Below are positions 20,991 through 32,006 of a stretch of 64,000 nucleotides of DNA, piece by piece (the first letter of the stretch is position 1; each line of letters begins with the position of its first letter). The notes beneath the pieces are model-generated. The model saw nothing but the letters and a program-made list of their open reading frames with translations. It was not told the origin of the DNA and made no database searches. Origin of the DNA: Myxococcales bacterium (lineage in GTDB: Bacteria; Myxococcota; Myxococcia; Myxococcales; Myxococcaceae); NCBI GenBank assembly GCA_030681895.1, contig JAUXRI010000177.1:19968-83967 (forward strand). Direction: 5' to 3'. Position numbers and translations under genes: made by a program.

Positions 20991-21941
20991 CTACTCCGCG
21001 ACTGCGCGGGCCCGAGACGCCTGCTTCTCACGCTCTCCCAGCGCCGCCTGCAGGTACTTGCCCGACAACTTCCGGCCGATGAGTTCCTGCGCGAGCTCGC
21101 CCGCCTCGACCAGCTTCGGCAGATCGATGCCCGTATGAATGCCCATGCCGTGGAGCATGAACACCAGATCTTCCGTCGCCAGGTTGCCAGCCGCGCCCGG
21201 CGCGTAGGGACAGCCACCGAGCCCACCGATGCTCGAGTCGAACGTGGTGACCCCCAGCTGCAGCCCGACCAGCGCGTTCGCCAGCGCCGTGCCGCGCGTG
21301 TCGTGAAGATGGAGCGCCACCTGCTCGAGCGGCAGCAGCTTCGACACCTCCTGCACGATCTCGGCGGTCTGGTTCGGCGTACCGATGCCGATCGTGTCGC
21401 CCAGTGACAGTTGGTACAGCCCGATGTCGACGATCTGCTTCACCACCTCGACGACGCGCGTAACGGGCACGAGGCCCTCATAAGGACAGCCCCACACCGT
21501 CGACAGGTAGCAGCGCACCCGCATGCCGGCCGCTCGGGCGCCCTGCGCGACTTCACGTGCCGCCGAGACCGCCTCAGCCACCGACTTGTTGATGTTCTTC
21601 TTCGAGTGCGATTCGGTGACCGAGAGGAAAACGGCCGCCTCTTTGAGCCCCGCAGCGCTGGCTCGCTCGAGCCCTTTCAAGTTCGGCACGAGCGCCGTGA
21701 AGCTGACGTCATCTCGCTTCGGCAGCACCTGCAGCAGCTTCTCTGCATCAGCCAGCTGCGGAATCCACCGGGGCGAGACGAACGACGAGACCTCGATGCG
21801 CTTCTCCCCGGCCGCGATCAGCGCCTCGATCAGCCGCGCCTTGTCGGCCGTCGCGAGTGAACGGAGCTCGTTCTGCAACCCATCACGAGGGCCGACCTCG
21901 TAGACGTCGACGTGTGTCGGCAGCCGACCGAGCGGGTTCAT
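20991..21941 (-). CDS. Hydroxymethylglutaryl-CoA lyase
   Basis: The 316-residue DRE-TIM enzyme cleaves HMG-CoA to acetyl-CoA and acetoacetate, the last step of leucine breakdown. The metal and substrate motifs are [11 protein letters not shown] (Asp-Gly-Leu-Gln-Asn), [18 protein letters not shown] and the catalytic Cys loop [12 protein letters not shown]. The ATG overlaps the upstream stop as ATGA, which fixes the start; a longer frame upstream is not needed. It is coupled to the methylmalonyl-CoA mutase B12 subunit, in keeping with branched-chain amino-acid degradation. Confidence 0.94.
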   Translation of the reverse strand: MNPLGRLPTHVDVYEVGPRDGLQNELRSLATADKARLIEALIAAGEKRIEVSSFVSPRWIPQLADAEKLLQVLPKRDDVSFTALVPNLKGLERASAAGLKEAAVFLSVTESHSKKNINKSVAEAVSAAREVAQGARAAGMRVRCYLSTVWGCPYEGLVPVTRVVEVVKQIVDIGLYQLSLGDTIGIGTPNQTAEIVQEVSKLLPLEQVALHLHDTRGTALANALVGLQLGVTTFDSSIGGLGGCPYAPGAAGNLATEDLVFMLHGMGIHTGIDLPKLVEAGELAQELIGRKLSGKYLQAALGEREKQASRARAVAE

Positions 21942-22342
21942 GCGCGGGCCGGAATGTGCTCCCGAATCCACTTCACGATGTCCTGCGTGCTCGAGCCCGG
22001 GGTGAAGATCTCGGCCACGCCCTTGGCCTTCAGCTTGGGAATGTCGTCGTCGGGAATGATGCCGCCGCCGAAAACCTTGATGTCGTCGGCCTTCTGGCCA
22101 CCGAGCAGCTCGATCACCGCGGGGAAGAGCGTCATGTGCGCGCCCGACATGATCGACAGACCGATCGCGTCGACGTCTTCCTGCACGGCCGCGCTGACGA
22201 TCATCTCAGGCGTCTGGTGAAGGCCCGTGTAGATGACCTCCATGCCGGCGTCGCGGAGCGCCCGGGCGATGATCTTCGCGCCCCGATCGTGTCCATCGAG
22301 TCCGGGCTTGGCGACGAGAATGCGGAGTTTTCGGTCAGCCAC
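21938..22342 (-). CDS. Methylmalonyl-CoA mutase, cobalamin-binding (C-terminal) subunit
   Basis: The 134-residue protein is a stand-alone B12 domain with the DxHxxG motif ([10 protein letters not shown]) that supplies the lower axial His, the SxL segment LSIMSGAHM and the GGG loop VFGGGIIPD. It corresponds to the C-terminal domain of one-piece mutases; the catalytic subunit lies about 2 kb away at 24306-26105 on the same strand. Such split mutases are known. Together they convert (R)-methylmalonyl-CoA to succinyl-CoA. Confidence 0.93.
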   Translation of the reverse strand: MADRKLRILVAKPGLDGHDRGAKIIARALRDAGMEVIYTGLHQTPEMIVSAAVQEDVDAIGLSIMSGAHMTLFPAVIELLGGQKADDIKVFGGGIIPDDDIPKLKAKGVAEIFTPGSSTQDIVKWIREHIPARA

Positions 22343-23093
22343 GTTTCTGAGCTCCTACGATCTGGTCCAGCGAGGCATCACTCAACGCACTGCCATCGAC
22401 TCCGCCGTGCACCCATCGCACCGAGAAGCCCGCTGCGTCGAGCAGGGCCTCCCACTCGGAAACGCCATAGTAACGAATGAAGAATGATGCAGCCATGAAG
22501 CGACCATCGGGCAGGTGAAGCTCGCGCTTGAGCGTGTCGCGCAGGGTGGCCTCTTCGAAGCGCACGTTCTCGACCAGCCTCGACCCATCGGGCAGCACGG
22601 CGTCGTAGCTGGCCTCGGGCTGCCAGGTCGCTGCGTGTGGCGGCGTGCCGTGCACGACGAACCAGCCTCCGGGCCTGACGCATCGCGCCAGCTCTGCCAG
22701 GGCGACCGGCACCGCGTCATCCGAGAACGTTCCGAGCGTGTTGTACCAACAGTACGCCGCGCCGAAGGCGTCGTCGCGAAACGGCAGTTTGAAGAAGTCG
22801 CCACGAGCCACGGGCGCCGAGCTCCGCGCCTCACCGAGCGAGAGCTGATCGGCGTCGATGCCCACCACCCGGCCCGGCAGACGCTTCGCGAGTCGCGACA
22901 GATGACGGCCGTGACCGCAGCCGAAGTCGAGCACCAGCCCCGACGCGTCACCCTCCCGCAGCCTTGCTTCGAGGAACGCGGCCTCGGCGTCAGAGACCGC
23001 GTCCGCCAGGAAGGGACGGGTCGACCGAAGGTAGAGCTCGCCGAAGAAGTTCTTCGGGCCCTCAGTCGAGATCGTCATCCGCGTCGTCTTCAT
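22335..23093 (-). CDS. Class I SAM-dependent methyltransferase
   Basis: The 252-residue Rossmann-fold protein has motif [14 protein letters not shown] (about residue 53-65), an acidic second-strand end [10 protein letters not shown], and post-motif blocks [14 protein letters not shown] and [10 protein letters not shown], typical of small-molecule or lipid methyltransferases. The target is unknown. It overlaps the B12-subunit gene by 8 bases and the preceding gene by 32, so the true start may be the second Met at 23078. Its insertion between two mutase genes suggests co-expression rather than a clear functional tie. Confidence 0.85.
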   Translation of the reverse strand: MKTTRMTISTEGPKNFFGELYLRSTRPFLADAVSDAEAAFLEARLREGDASGLVLDFGCGHGRHLSRLAKRLPGRVVGIDADQLSLGEARSSAPVARGDFFKLPFRDDAFGAAYCWYNTLGTFSDDAVPVALAELARCVRPGGWFVVHGTPPHAATWQPEASYDAVLPDGSRLVENVRFEEATLRDTLKRELHLPDGRFMAASFFIRYYGVSEWEALLDAAGFSVRWVHGGVDGSALSDASLDQIVGAQKRG

Positions 23094-24201
23094 CCAGCTC
23101 TGACTGGGCCTTCGAGGTGTCGACCTTGAGGCGTCCGTCGGTGTCCCACTCGAGGCGAACGCCCGGCGGCAGGGCCAGGTAGCGGATGATCTCGGGAACC
23201 CGGTTGGCGAGCTCGGCCAGCGTCATCATGCCCTCCGCCGGACCGTCGTGCGTGGTGCGGCTGATGAAGCGCCAGCCGGAGTCCTTCGAGGCGTTCGGCT
23301 CTTCCCGCAGCGCCGTCAACGCGCGCAGCCCGTGCACGAAGCCCCGCACCCTGGCCGTGGCCGAGTGGAACGGGGAGTCTCCGGTGAGATCGAACTCCTC
23401 GAGCACCAGGCGTTGCTCGAGCGCGCGCATCAGCGCCAGGGTGAGGGGCTCACGGTCGGTGCCGTTTCCATCGGGCACCGCGCGAACCTCCAACACGCCG
23501 ACACCGGGGAACACCTCGGGCGGCAGCAGCTTCTGAATCAACGGTGGGTGCCAGCCTCGAAACGGCCCTCCCGCGTCACCTTCGGTGGCGAAGAAGGTCA
23601 GGCGATCGAACCCGTACGCCATCGACTGGCCGTGCTGCACGCGGTGGCCCTGCTCCATCGCCCAGTCGGCGAGGTGGCCGCACATGAGGGCAGCGTCTTC
23701 GAGCAGGTCGCGCCCTTTGAACTCGAAACTGATCTCGCGCTGATCGAGCTTCGAGAGGCCTACCGTCTCGGCGCGAAAGCCGTGCTCGCCCATCTCGGTG
23801 AAGCCGACCGAGAACAGGTCTTCGGCGAGCGGCTCTTCCGGCAGCGCCTCCGCAGCCGTCTGGAGCGGAAAGGGCCACAGGCGCAGCACGTCGAAGCCGT
23901 AGCCGTTGAGGCTCGCGCACGCCTCGAGCAGCACCCGGCGGGCATCGCTGAAGAAGTGACCCGCGCCGCCCGAAACGGAGCGGGACAGCGAGAGCAGAAA
24001 CGCCCGCTTCGGGGTGAAGCGCGAGAACGCCTGGGTGTGCGGGCCGAACAGCTCATCGGTGCGCGAGGGCACGATCAGCGTGGGGATCTCGGAGAGCAGC
24101 ACCCGGGTCGAGCCATGGTTCGGGGGCGCGAACGCATCGCTGGGTGCGCCTCCGTCGGTGTAGATCACGAAGCAGCAGCGGAGCGTCGGCAAGGCCCCCA
24201 A
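23062..24201 (-). CDS. Unknown protein with acidic C-terminal tail
   Basis: The 379-residue protein has no signal peptide or membrane helix. Readable segments include FVIYTDGGAPSDAFAPP, GFTEMGEHGFRAETVGL and FPGVGVLEVRAVPDG; these do not match a family I can name with confidence. The last 25 residues are strongly acidic ([13 protein letters not shown]). An arrangement of two similar alpha/beta halves is possible but not certain. It is transcribed with the mutase group; function unknown. Confidence 0.65.
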   Translation of the reverse strand: MGALPTLRCCFVIYTDGGAPSDAFAPPNHGSTRVLLSEIPTLIVPSRTDELFGPHTQAFSRFTPKRAFLLSLSRSVSGGAGHFFSDARRVLLEACASLNGYGFDVLRLWPFPLQTAAEALPEEPLAEDLFSVGFTEMGEHGFRAETVGLSKLDQREISFEFKGRDLLEDAALMCGHLADWAMEQGHRVQHGQSMAYGFDRLTFFATEGDAGGPFRGWHPPLIQKLLPPEVFPGVGVLEVRAVPDGNGTDREPLTLALMRALEQRLVLEEFDLTGDSPFHSATARVRGFVHGLRALTALREEPNASKDSGWRFISRTTHDGPAEGMMTLAELANRVPEIIRYLALPPGVRLEWDTDGRLKVDTSKAQSELDEDDADDDLD

Positions 24202-24251
24202 ACTGTACCTCGTCTTCCGCCAAAGGCGAGGAACCGCGTTCAGCTGGTTTC

Positions 24252-24305
24252 CCGACTCAAACGGCGCCGAGCCTGAGTTTCCGACTCAAACGGCGCCGGG
24301 CCTGA

Positions 24306-24308
<3 letters not shown>
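24252..24308 (-). repeat. Post-stop repeat, copies C and D in tandem
   Basis: Two near-identical units, CCGACTCAAACGGCGCCGAG and CCGACTCAAACGGCGCCGGG on the plus strand, lie at 24252-24278 and 24281-24308. In the sense of the mutase gene they begin at its TGA stop (TGATCAGGCCCGGCG). They share their core with copies A and B elsewhere in the window. Possible terminator or REP-like element. Confidence 0.78.
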
Positions 24309-26105
<1,797 letters not shown>

Positions 26106-26151
26106 GGCGGCTCCAATAGCATCGGGTGCACGGGCCAGCCAGACGGCTGCT

Positions 26152-27336
26152 TCAGGCCCGGGTGGCCCACCGTTCGAGCCGGGCAATGCCCTCGGTCAAC
26201 ACCGGGTCCGTCTTGCAGAACGCGAAGCGGGCCAGGCCATGCACCGAGGACGCGTGCTCGGGGCTGAAGAAGACCGATGGAGGAATCGAAGCGACCCCGC
26301 CCTCCTGCAGCAAGCGTTTGCAGAAGGCGACGTCGTCCTCCGTGGGCCTGCGGTGGCGGTCGGTGCGAGCCATCACGAAGTAGCTGCCGTGGGGCACGAA
26401 GGGATCGAAGCCGGCCCGCCTCAACCCATCGAGCAGCACGTCGCGGCGCCGTTGGTACTCGGTGACGAAGCCGGTGAAGTACGAGTCGGGGAGCTTCAGC
26501 GCCGCCGCGATCGCCACCTGAAACGGGTGGGCCACCGCGAAGGTCACCCACTGATGCGCCTTCTGCGTCGCCCGCACGAGCTCAGGAGGACCGAGAGCCC
26601 AGCCGATCTTCCAACCGGTGAACGAGAAGCTCTTGCCGCCGCTCGAGATGGTGAGCGTCTGCTCGGGCCGCAGCGTCGCTGGCCGAAGGTGAACGCCCGG
26701 CGCGTACACGAGGTGCTCGTAGACCTCGTCACTGAGCAGCACCGCGCCGTGACGTTCGACCAGGCCGTGGATCAGCTGGAGCTCCTCGCGGGTGAAGAGC
26801 TTGCCGGTCGGGTTGTGCGGCGTGTTGACGATGCAGAGCTTCGTCTTCGAGGTGAACGCGGCGCGCAGTTCCTGCTCGTCGAACCACCACGCACCGTCCG
26901 AGGTCGTCGGAGCCCGCAGTTGCACGAAGCGCGGCACTCCACCGGCCATCTGCACGCTCGCGAGATACGAGTCGTAATACGGCTCGAACAGCACCACCTC
27001 GTCGCCCGGGTTCACCAGGCCCATGACGGCGTCGAAGATCGCCTCGGTCGCGCCGCTCGTCACCGTCACCTGCGTCTCGGGGTCGATCGTCTGCCCGTAG
27101 AAGCGCTTCGAGTGCTCTGCGATCGCCTGCCGGAGGATCGGGTTGCCCGTCGAGATGCCGTACTGGTTCACGCCGCCGCGAATCGCCTCGAGCGCCGCCT
27201 GCTTCACCTCGTCGGGGCCGTCGAAGTCCGGAAAGCCCTGCCCCAGGTTCACGGCCTTCAGCTGTACAGCCAGCCGCGAGATCTCGGTGAAGATGGTGGT
27301 GCCGAAGCTGGCGACTCGGGCGCTCTCGGAGGTCAT
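26152..27336 (-). CDS. Class I/II PLP aminotransferase (kynurenine or methionine aminotransferase type)
   Basis: The 394-residue enzyme has the fold-type I signature with the PLP Lys in [17 protein letters not shown] (about residue 234), plus [21 protein letters not shown] and the phosphate-binding VTSGATEAI. It matches the YbdL/KAT group (broad 2-oxo-acid aminotransferases). The substrate cannot be fixed from sequence. It ends only 46 bases before the mutase start on the same strand, with no clear functional link. Confidence 0.9.
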   Translation of the reverse strand: MTSESARVASFGTTIFTEISRLAVQLKAVNLGQGFPDFDGPDEVKQAALEAIRGGVNQYGISTGNPILRQAIAEHSKRFYGQTIDPETQVTVTSGATEAIFDAVMGLVNPGDEVVLFEPYYDSYLASVQMAGGVPRFVQLRAPTTSDGAWWFDEQELRAAFTSKTKLCIVNTPHNPTGKLFTREELQLIHGLVERHGAVLLSDEVYEHLVYAPGVHLRPATLRPEQTLTISSGGKSFSFTGWKIGWALGPPELVRATQKAHQWVTFAVAHPFQVAIAAALKLPDSYFTGFVTEYQRRRDVLLDGLRRAGFDPFVPHGSYFVMARTDRHRRPTEDDVAFCKRLLQEGGVASIPPSVFFSPEHASSVHGLARFAFCKTDPVLTEGIARLERWATRA

Positions 27337-27349
27337 GCCCGGGTGTTTG

Positions 27350-27943
27350 TCACGAACCCATCGAGCGCCACAGCATCACGAGCCCCACGAGCGCGAGCAC
27401 TACACCCAGCACGATCCCGATGACCCCCAGCTGACTGCGACGTTGCGCAGCCCTGGCGGCGGCCCGCCGAGTCGCCTCTTCGACGGCGTGATCCTCCCGA
27501 ACGGCGCGCGCGCTCCGGGTGATGGGCGCGTCGATGGGCACGCCGGCGTCGTCACTCACGCCAAGCACGTCACGCACGTGCTGAATGTACCGATCGCTCC
27601 CGCGGTAGCGCTTGAGCGCGTTGCCGATGCGGTCGAGCCGCTCGGCGCCGGCATCCGCGTCCCAGGTCAGGCCTTCGGAGGGCTTCGGACGCTTGCTGGG
27701 AGGCGTCGTCGACTCGCCGGTCTTGAGCCCGCCATCGCTCCAGACCACGACGTCGTCGAACAGCGACAGCTCCTGCCTCGTGACACGTCCAGAGGCGTCG
27801 ACGTCGGTCACCAGCTCGGCGCCCTTCAGCCCACGGTGCCAAATGGTGCGGGTGCCGCGATCGTCAGGGGGCGACTCGACGGCGCGAATGCGGAACATCG
27901 ACTCCACCGCAGAGACCCGCTCCTCATCGGTTCGTTGAGACAT
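27350..27943 (-). CDS. C-terminally membrane-anchored protein of unknown function
   Basis: The 197-residue protein starts MSQRTDEERVSAVESMF; a GTG at 27952 is the alternative. The N-terminal part is soluble with a VTDVDASGRVTRQELSLFDD stretch that looks like a degenerate turn-rich beta unit; a short Pro/Lys-rich linker and an Arg/Ala-rich helix lead to one C-terminal membrane helix (GVIGIVLGVVLALVGLVML) ending in a short basic tail. So it is tail-anchored with the bulk in the cytoplasm. No family recognised. Confidence 0.65.
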   Translation of the reverse strand: MSQRTDEERVSAVESMFRIRAVESPPDDRGTRTIWHRGLKGAELVTDVDASGRVTRQELSLFDDVVVWSDGGLKTGESTTPPSKRPKPSEGLTWDADAGAERLDRIGNALKRYRGSDRYIQHVRDVLGVSDDAGVPIDAPITRSARAVREDHAVEEATRRAAARAAQRRSQLGVIGIVLGVVLALVGLVMLWRSMGS

Positions 27944-28004
27944 CGCCACCAATCTAGCCGAACGCCGTGGCTTCGCCCGATCGTGTCTGCGCTACGCTGC
28001 CCGC

Positions 28005-31000
28005 GTGAAACGACTCACCCTGCCCTGCCTGCTGGCCCTCTGCGCCTGTCCTCCGCCGAAGCCGCTGCCGCCGCCTGATCCGCCCAGCCGGTGTGAGGTC
28101 AAGCTGGACGACCTGCAGCTGTTCTCGAAGCTGGGCAACGGCGCCAGGGCAAAGACCATCGAGTCGAGCGCCGAGTTCATCGGAGGTGGCTTCGCTCAGG
28201 CGCGCACCGGCGACGTGCTGCTCGCCAACGACAAGGTCCGCGTAGTGATTCAGCAACCGACCCGAACGATCTCTCCAACGCCGTATGGCGGCGCCATCAT
28301 CGACGCTGACCTCGTACGCCCCCAGGGCCAGCCCGGCCGCGATGAGTTCGGGAAGATCTCGCCCATCTACGCGTTCGGCCGAACCCCGGCGGTGCGGAAG
28401 GTCGAGATCCTCCAGGACGGCTCGAACGGTGGCTACGCGGTGGTGGCTGCGACCGGCGAAGACGCGGTGCTCGACTACATCAACGTCGCCAACGTGCTGA
28501 CCGACTACCTCGGCCCCGTCGCGCTGCGCACGGATCCCAACACGCCGATGCCTTTGCTGATCACCACCTACTTCGTGCTCTCGCCCGGAGAGACGCGCGT
28601 GCGCATGCTCACCGCGTACTGCAACCAGGGCCGCGAACCGATCACCACCATGACGGGCGACATCGTCGAGGCCGGCGGAGAGACCGAGATCTTCAACCCG
28701 CAGGGCTGCGCGAACGGCGTCGGCGTGCCTGACTGCCTCGTCGATCCGATGACGTGGTTCGGCTACCAGGCGAAGGACGTCGCGTACGGCTACCGGGCGT
28801 ACTCCTTCCGCGATCGCAAGACGGTGACGACCAACGCGCTGCTCGGCGTCGCAGGCGTGGCGGCGGTGCTGGCCGACGGAAAAGATCGCGACGGCCTGCT
28901 GTCGTGGACGTCGATGACCCGCGAGCCCGTGGGCGCGTTCGGCATTCTCCCAGCAGAACCCCGGCTCTTCGTGCGCGACTTCTTCATCGAGCAGGACCTC
29001 GCGCGGGTTCAGGCCACGATGCTCACCCTCGATGGCGCTTCACGTTCACGGCTCGACGTCACGGTGCTGAACGCCGCAGGCCAGCCGGTGCCACAGGGCC
29101 GCATCGCGGTCGTCGGCGCCGAGTCGGGCAAACCTGTCGCGCTGGCCATCGCCGACGCGCAGGGCAAGGCGCGCTTCGACGTCCCGGTCGGCAACTATCG
29201 AGTCTCGACCGGAGCCAAAGGCGCCGCGATCGAGAACCCCATCGACGTGTCTGCGCCGTCGACAGGCGAAGCGCAGGTCACCGTGCGACAGGGCGGCACG
29301 CGCACCCTCACCGTCACCGTGCGTGATCCCTTCATGCAGCCGCTCACCGCGAAGGTGATCGTCAAGTGCCCGTCGGGCCTCTGCGCGAACGAGCAGTCGA
29401 AGCTGCGGCCGTATTTCGATGTCGAGGCGATGCCGAGCGAGCTGCAGGCGGTCGAGTTCGTCCCCGCTTCCGGCACGCTCCAGATTCCCCTGCCGCCGGG
29501 CACGTACGAGGTCTTCGTCACGCGCGGGCCCGAGTACTCCGCCTTCCCCGACTCCTTTCCCACCCGCGGCCAGGCGATCGATCTCACGACCGCCGACGCG
29601 ACCGTCACGGCAACCCTCGCGCAGGTCGTCGACACTACGGGGTGGATCAGCGCCGACCTTCACGTGCACGCCGTCGGGAGCCCAGACAGCACCGTGCCGA
29701 ACGCGATGCGCGTGGCCTCGTTCGCGGCCGAAGGTGTCGACGTGATGGTGTCGACCGACCACGACTTCATCACCGACTACGCGCCGATCGTGAACGAGCT
29801 CGGGCTCTCGTCTTCCATGGCGACGATGATCGGCTGCGAAGTGACGCCCTTCGACTACGGGCACCAGAACGCGTTCCCCGTGACGGTGCGCGAAGGCCCG
29901 GGCGGCGGCGCGTTCGATTGGGCTGGTGGTGATGGCCCGTCGCTGCGGCTCGATCAGCTCTACTCGGGTCTCCGCGATGCGTACCCGGGCAGCGTGCTGC
30001 ACATGAACCACCCGCGTGGAGGACAAGGCGCCGCCCTCACACAGTTGAAGGTCGACACCGCGCGCGGCACCTCGGCGGCAAACCCGGCGACGTTCCGCAT
30101 GGAGCCCAACCCGGCGGCCACGGCAAACGACACCAAGCTCTTCTCGCTCGACTTCGACGCCATCGAGTTGATGAACGGCACCTCGGCCAGCCTCGCCGTC
30201 GCAAACGATTGGATGACGTTCCTCTCGCGCGGCTGGGTGAAGACAGCGACCGGCGTCTCCGACACGCACGATCGTCACTCCACGACTGGAGGCTACGGCC
30301 GCACCTGGCTCTTCCTCGGCGCCGACGCAACGCCGGCCCGCTTCACGCCCACGGCATTCACCACCGCAATGAAGCAGCGCCGGGCGATCGGCTCTTCAGG
30401 CCCGTTCGTGACGATGACGGCGAAGCGCGCTGACGGCATGGGCGCGACGGCGGCGATCGGAGAAACGCTGTCGGTCGCGGCCAACACGCCCGTCGAGCTC
30501 ACCGTCACCGTGCAAGCGCCGGAGTGGATGCAGTTCGACTCCCTCGAGCTCTACACGCACGCGACCGGCCGTGAGTCGGTCAACGGCGTGTCGAACAACG
30601 ACTGGCCCGAGAGCCGGATTCTGCAGAAGAAGAACTTCCCCGTGGGCACCCTTCCCCTCGAGGCGGTGCCGGGCCTGAACGGGTTCGCCGCGCGCCGGGC
30701 GAAGGTCACCGAGGTGTTCACCGTGACGCCCGCAGCCGACACCTGGTTCGTGGTGATGGTGCGCTCGAGCAGCGCGACGCGGGTGCTGGCACCGATGGCG
30801 TGGACGGGCGTTCGCTGCACCAACGGCGTCTGTCGCGCGACCGACAATCGGCCCGAGGCGTTCACGAACGCGATCCTCATCGATGCCGATGGCAGCGGCG
30901 CGTACGATCAGTTCCCGCTCCAGCCGGGGCAGCCGCTGCGCAAGAGCGAGCCGGCGAAGAAGAGCGCTCCACGCGAGCCGACGGGCGCCGAGTTCGACGC

Positions 31001-31037
31001 GATGCTGCGAAAGCTCCAACACCACTCGGAGCGCTGA
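28005..31037 (+). CDS. Large lipoprotein with a CehA/McbA-type PHP metallohydrolase domain
   Basis: The 1010-residue protein starts at GTG with MKRLTLPCLLALCACPPPKP, a signal peptide and lipobox (LCAC). The middle contains carboxypeptidase-regulatory/Ig-like beta domains (NAAGQPVPQGRIAVVG; GTYEVFVTRGP). From about residue 545 a PHP domain begins: SADLHVHAVGSPDST, then VMVSTDHDFITDY, MIGCEVTPFDYGHQNAFP, LHMNHPRGG and GVSDTHDRH, which carry the expected His and Asp metal ligands. This matches the CehA/McbA family of metallohydrolases. It probably hydrolyses a phosphoester or carbamate at the cell surface. Two small genes follow within a few dozen bases. Confidence 0.8.
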   Translation: MKRLTLPCLLALCACPPPKPLPPPDPPSRCEVKLDDLQLFSKLGNGARAKTIESSAEFIGGGFAQARTGDVLLANDKVRVVIQQPTRTISPTPYGGAIIDADLVRPQGQPGRDEFGKISPIYAFGRTPAVRKVEILQDGSNGGYAVVAATGEDAVLDYINVANVLTDYLGPVALRTDPNTPMPLLITTYFVLSPGETRVRMLTAYCNQGREPITTMTGDIVEAGGETEIFNPQGCANGVGVPDCLVDPMTWFGYQAKDVAYGYRAYSFRDRKTVTTNALLGVAGVAAVLADGKDRDGLLSWTSMTREPVGAFGILPAEPRLFVRDFFIEQDLARVQATMLTLDGASRSRLDVTVLNAAGQPVPQGRIAVVGAESGKPVALAIADAQGKARFDVPVGNYRVSTGAKGAAIENPIDVSAPSTGEAQVTVRQGGTRTLTVTVRDPFMQPLTAKVIVKCPSGLCANEQSKLRPYFDVEAMPSELQAVEFVPASGTLQIPLPPGTYEVFVTRGPEYSAFPDSFPTRGQAIDLTTADATVTATLAQVVDTTGWISADLHVHAVGSPDSTVPNAMRVASFAAEGVDVMVSTDHDFITDYAPIVNELGLSSSMATMIGCEVTPFDYGHQNAFPVTVREGPGGGAFDWAGGDGPSLRLDQLYSGLRDAYPGSVLHMNHPRGGQGAALTQLKVDTARGTSAANPATFRMEPNPAATANDTKLFSLDFDAIELMNGTSASLAVANDWMTFLSRGWVKTATGVSDTHDRHSTTGGYGRTWLFLGADATPARFTPTAFTTAMKQRRAIGSSGPFVTMTAKRADGMGATAAIGETLSVAANTPVELTVTVQAPEWMQFDSLELYTHATGRESVNGVSNNDWPESRILQKKNFPVGTLPLEAVPGLNGFAARRAKVTEVFTVTPAADTWFVVMVRSSSATRVLAPMAWTGVRCTNGVCRATDNRPEAFTNAILIDADGSGAYDQFPLQPGQPLRKSEPAKKSAPREPTGAEFDAMLRKLQHHSER

Positions 31038-31040
31038 CCC

Positions 31041-31580
31041 GTGGCGTGGCTGGACGAGCTGAGTGAGGCGCTGACCTCGCCGCGGATGGACATGGTGGAG
31101 GCGCTGCGCCGTTCGATGCCGGACGTCTCGACGTTGTCAGGACAACGAGACGCCCTGACGAAGCTTGTCGCACGACTCGCGGAGCTGACCGGTCGCCCAC
31201 CCGATGCTGCGACGCCCGAGCGGCTGGCGTGGTGGCTCGACGCGTTGCTCTTGCAGAAGGTCGTCCGGGTGCCCCGATCGAAGAACCGTGCGCTGGTGCC
31301 GGTGCTCTTCGCGGTGCTCGCGATTCTGCTGGGGCTCCTCATCGGCCGCATCGCGGCTGCCGGTGTGATGAGCCTCTTCCTCGTCATCTGGGCCATTCGT
31401 GCTGGCGGCTCGGTGCGGGAGCGGCATGGAGACTGGCTACGCCTGGGCGACCTGATCTTCGATCTCCGCCACGCCCGGCGTGAGCGTCTCGACGACGAGT
31501 GGGTTCAGCTCGAGGGCCACCGGGTGCCGGCTGCGGCGCTGCTGGAGCTCGGCGTGATCGATCAGCGGCGCCCCCGATGA
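31041..31580 (+). CDS. Small membrane protein of unknown function
   Basis: The 179-residue protein starts at GTG three bases after the previous stop. It has a soluble helical N-terminus (LTKLVARLAELTGRPPDA), then two close membrane helices (ALVPVLFAVLAILLGLLIG; AAGVMSLFLVIWAIRAG) and a charged cytoplasmic tail with Arg-rich RHARRERLDDEW. No family recognised. Likely co-transcribed with the CehA lipoprotein. Confidence 0.65.
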   Translation: MAWLDELSEALTSPRMDMVEALRRSMPDVSTLSGQRDALTKLVARLAELTGRPPDAATPERLAWWLDALLLQKVVRVPRSKNRALVPVLFAVLAILLGLLIGRIAAAGVMSLFLVIWAIRAGGSVRERHGDWLRLGDLIFDLRHARRERLDDEWVQLEGHRVPAAALLELGVIDQRRPR

Positions 31581-31617
31581 TCGCCACGCGACCTCGGGTC
31601 TGATTCACTCCGCGGCC

Positions 31618-31977
31618 ATGTCCCACCTGCTCTACCTCCGCTCGGTTGCTGGCGACCCGAAGTCGAAACGAAAGCCGCTCTCCGAGATGGGGCTGGGCAA
31701 GCCAGTTCTCGACGCGTGGGCGCCGCGCTTCAAGAAGGCCGGGGAGCAGGCGTGGCTCGCGATGTTGCTGAAGGACGACGGTCCACTGACGTTGACGCCG
31801 GCACGAGTGGCCGAGTTCGCGGCGGCGCTCGTCGAGGTGGCTGCGCTCGAGGCGCCACCGCTGAAGTGCGGGAAGGCCGATGTCGACGATTTCGAGCAAG
31901 CCTTCCGCGACGAGCTGCTCGACCCGGTCTCAGCGTCGGCGAAGAAGAAGCTCGGGCTTCATGCCGAGTGGTGTTGA
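31618..31977 (+). CDS. Small soluble protein of unknown function
   Basis: The 119-residue product (MSHLLYLRSVAGDPKSKRKP...) has no signal peptide and is mostly helical. An ATG follows a 37-base gap from the upstream gene, and the stop is directly followed by repeat copy B. No family recognised. It is called as a gene because codon use matches its neighbours and the frame fills the space. Confidence 0.6.
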   Translation: MSHLLYLRSVAGDPKSKRKPLSEMGLGKPVLDAWAPRFKKAGEQAWLAMLLKDDGPLTLTPARVAEFAAALVEVAALEAPPLKCGKADVDDFEQAFRDELLDPVSASAKKKLGLHAEWC

Positions 31978-32003
31978 TCAGGCTCGGCGCCGTCTGAGTG
32001 GGG
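31978..32003 (+). repeat. Post-stop repeat, copy B
   Basis: TCAGGCTCGGCGCCGTCTGA continuing GTGGGG, immediately after the TGA stop of the preceding gene and just before the convergent kelch gene's stop. Same core as copies A, C and D. Confidence 0.75.
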
Positions 32004-32006
32004 TGC

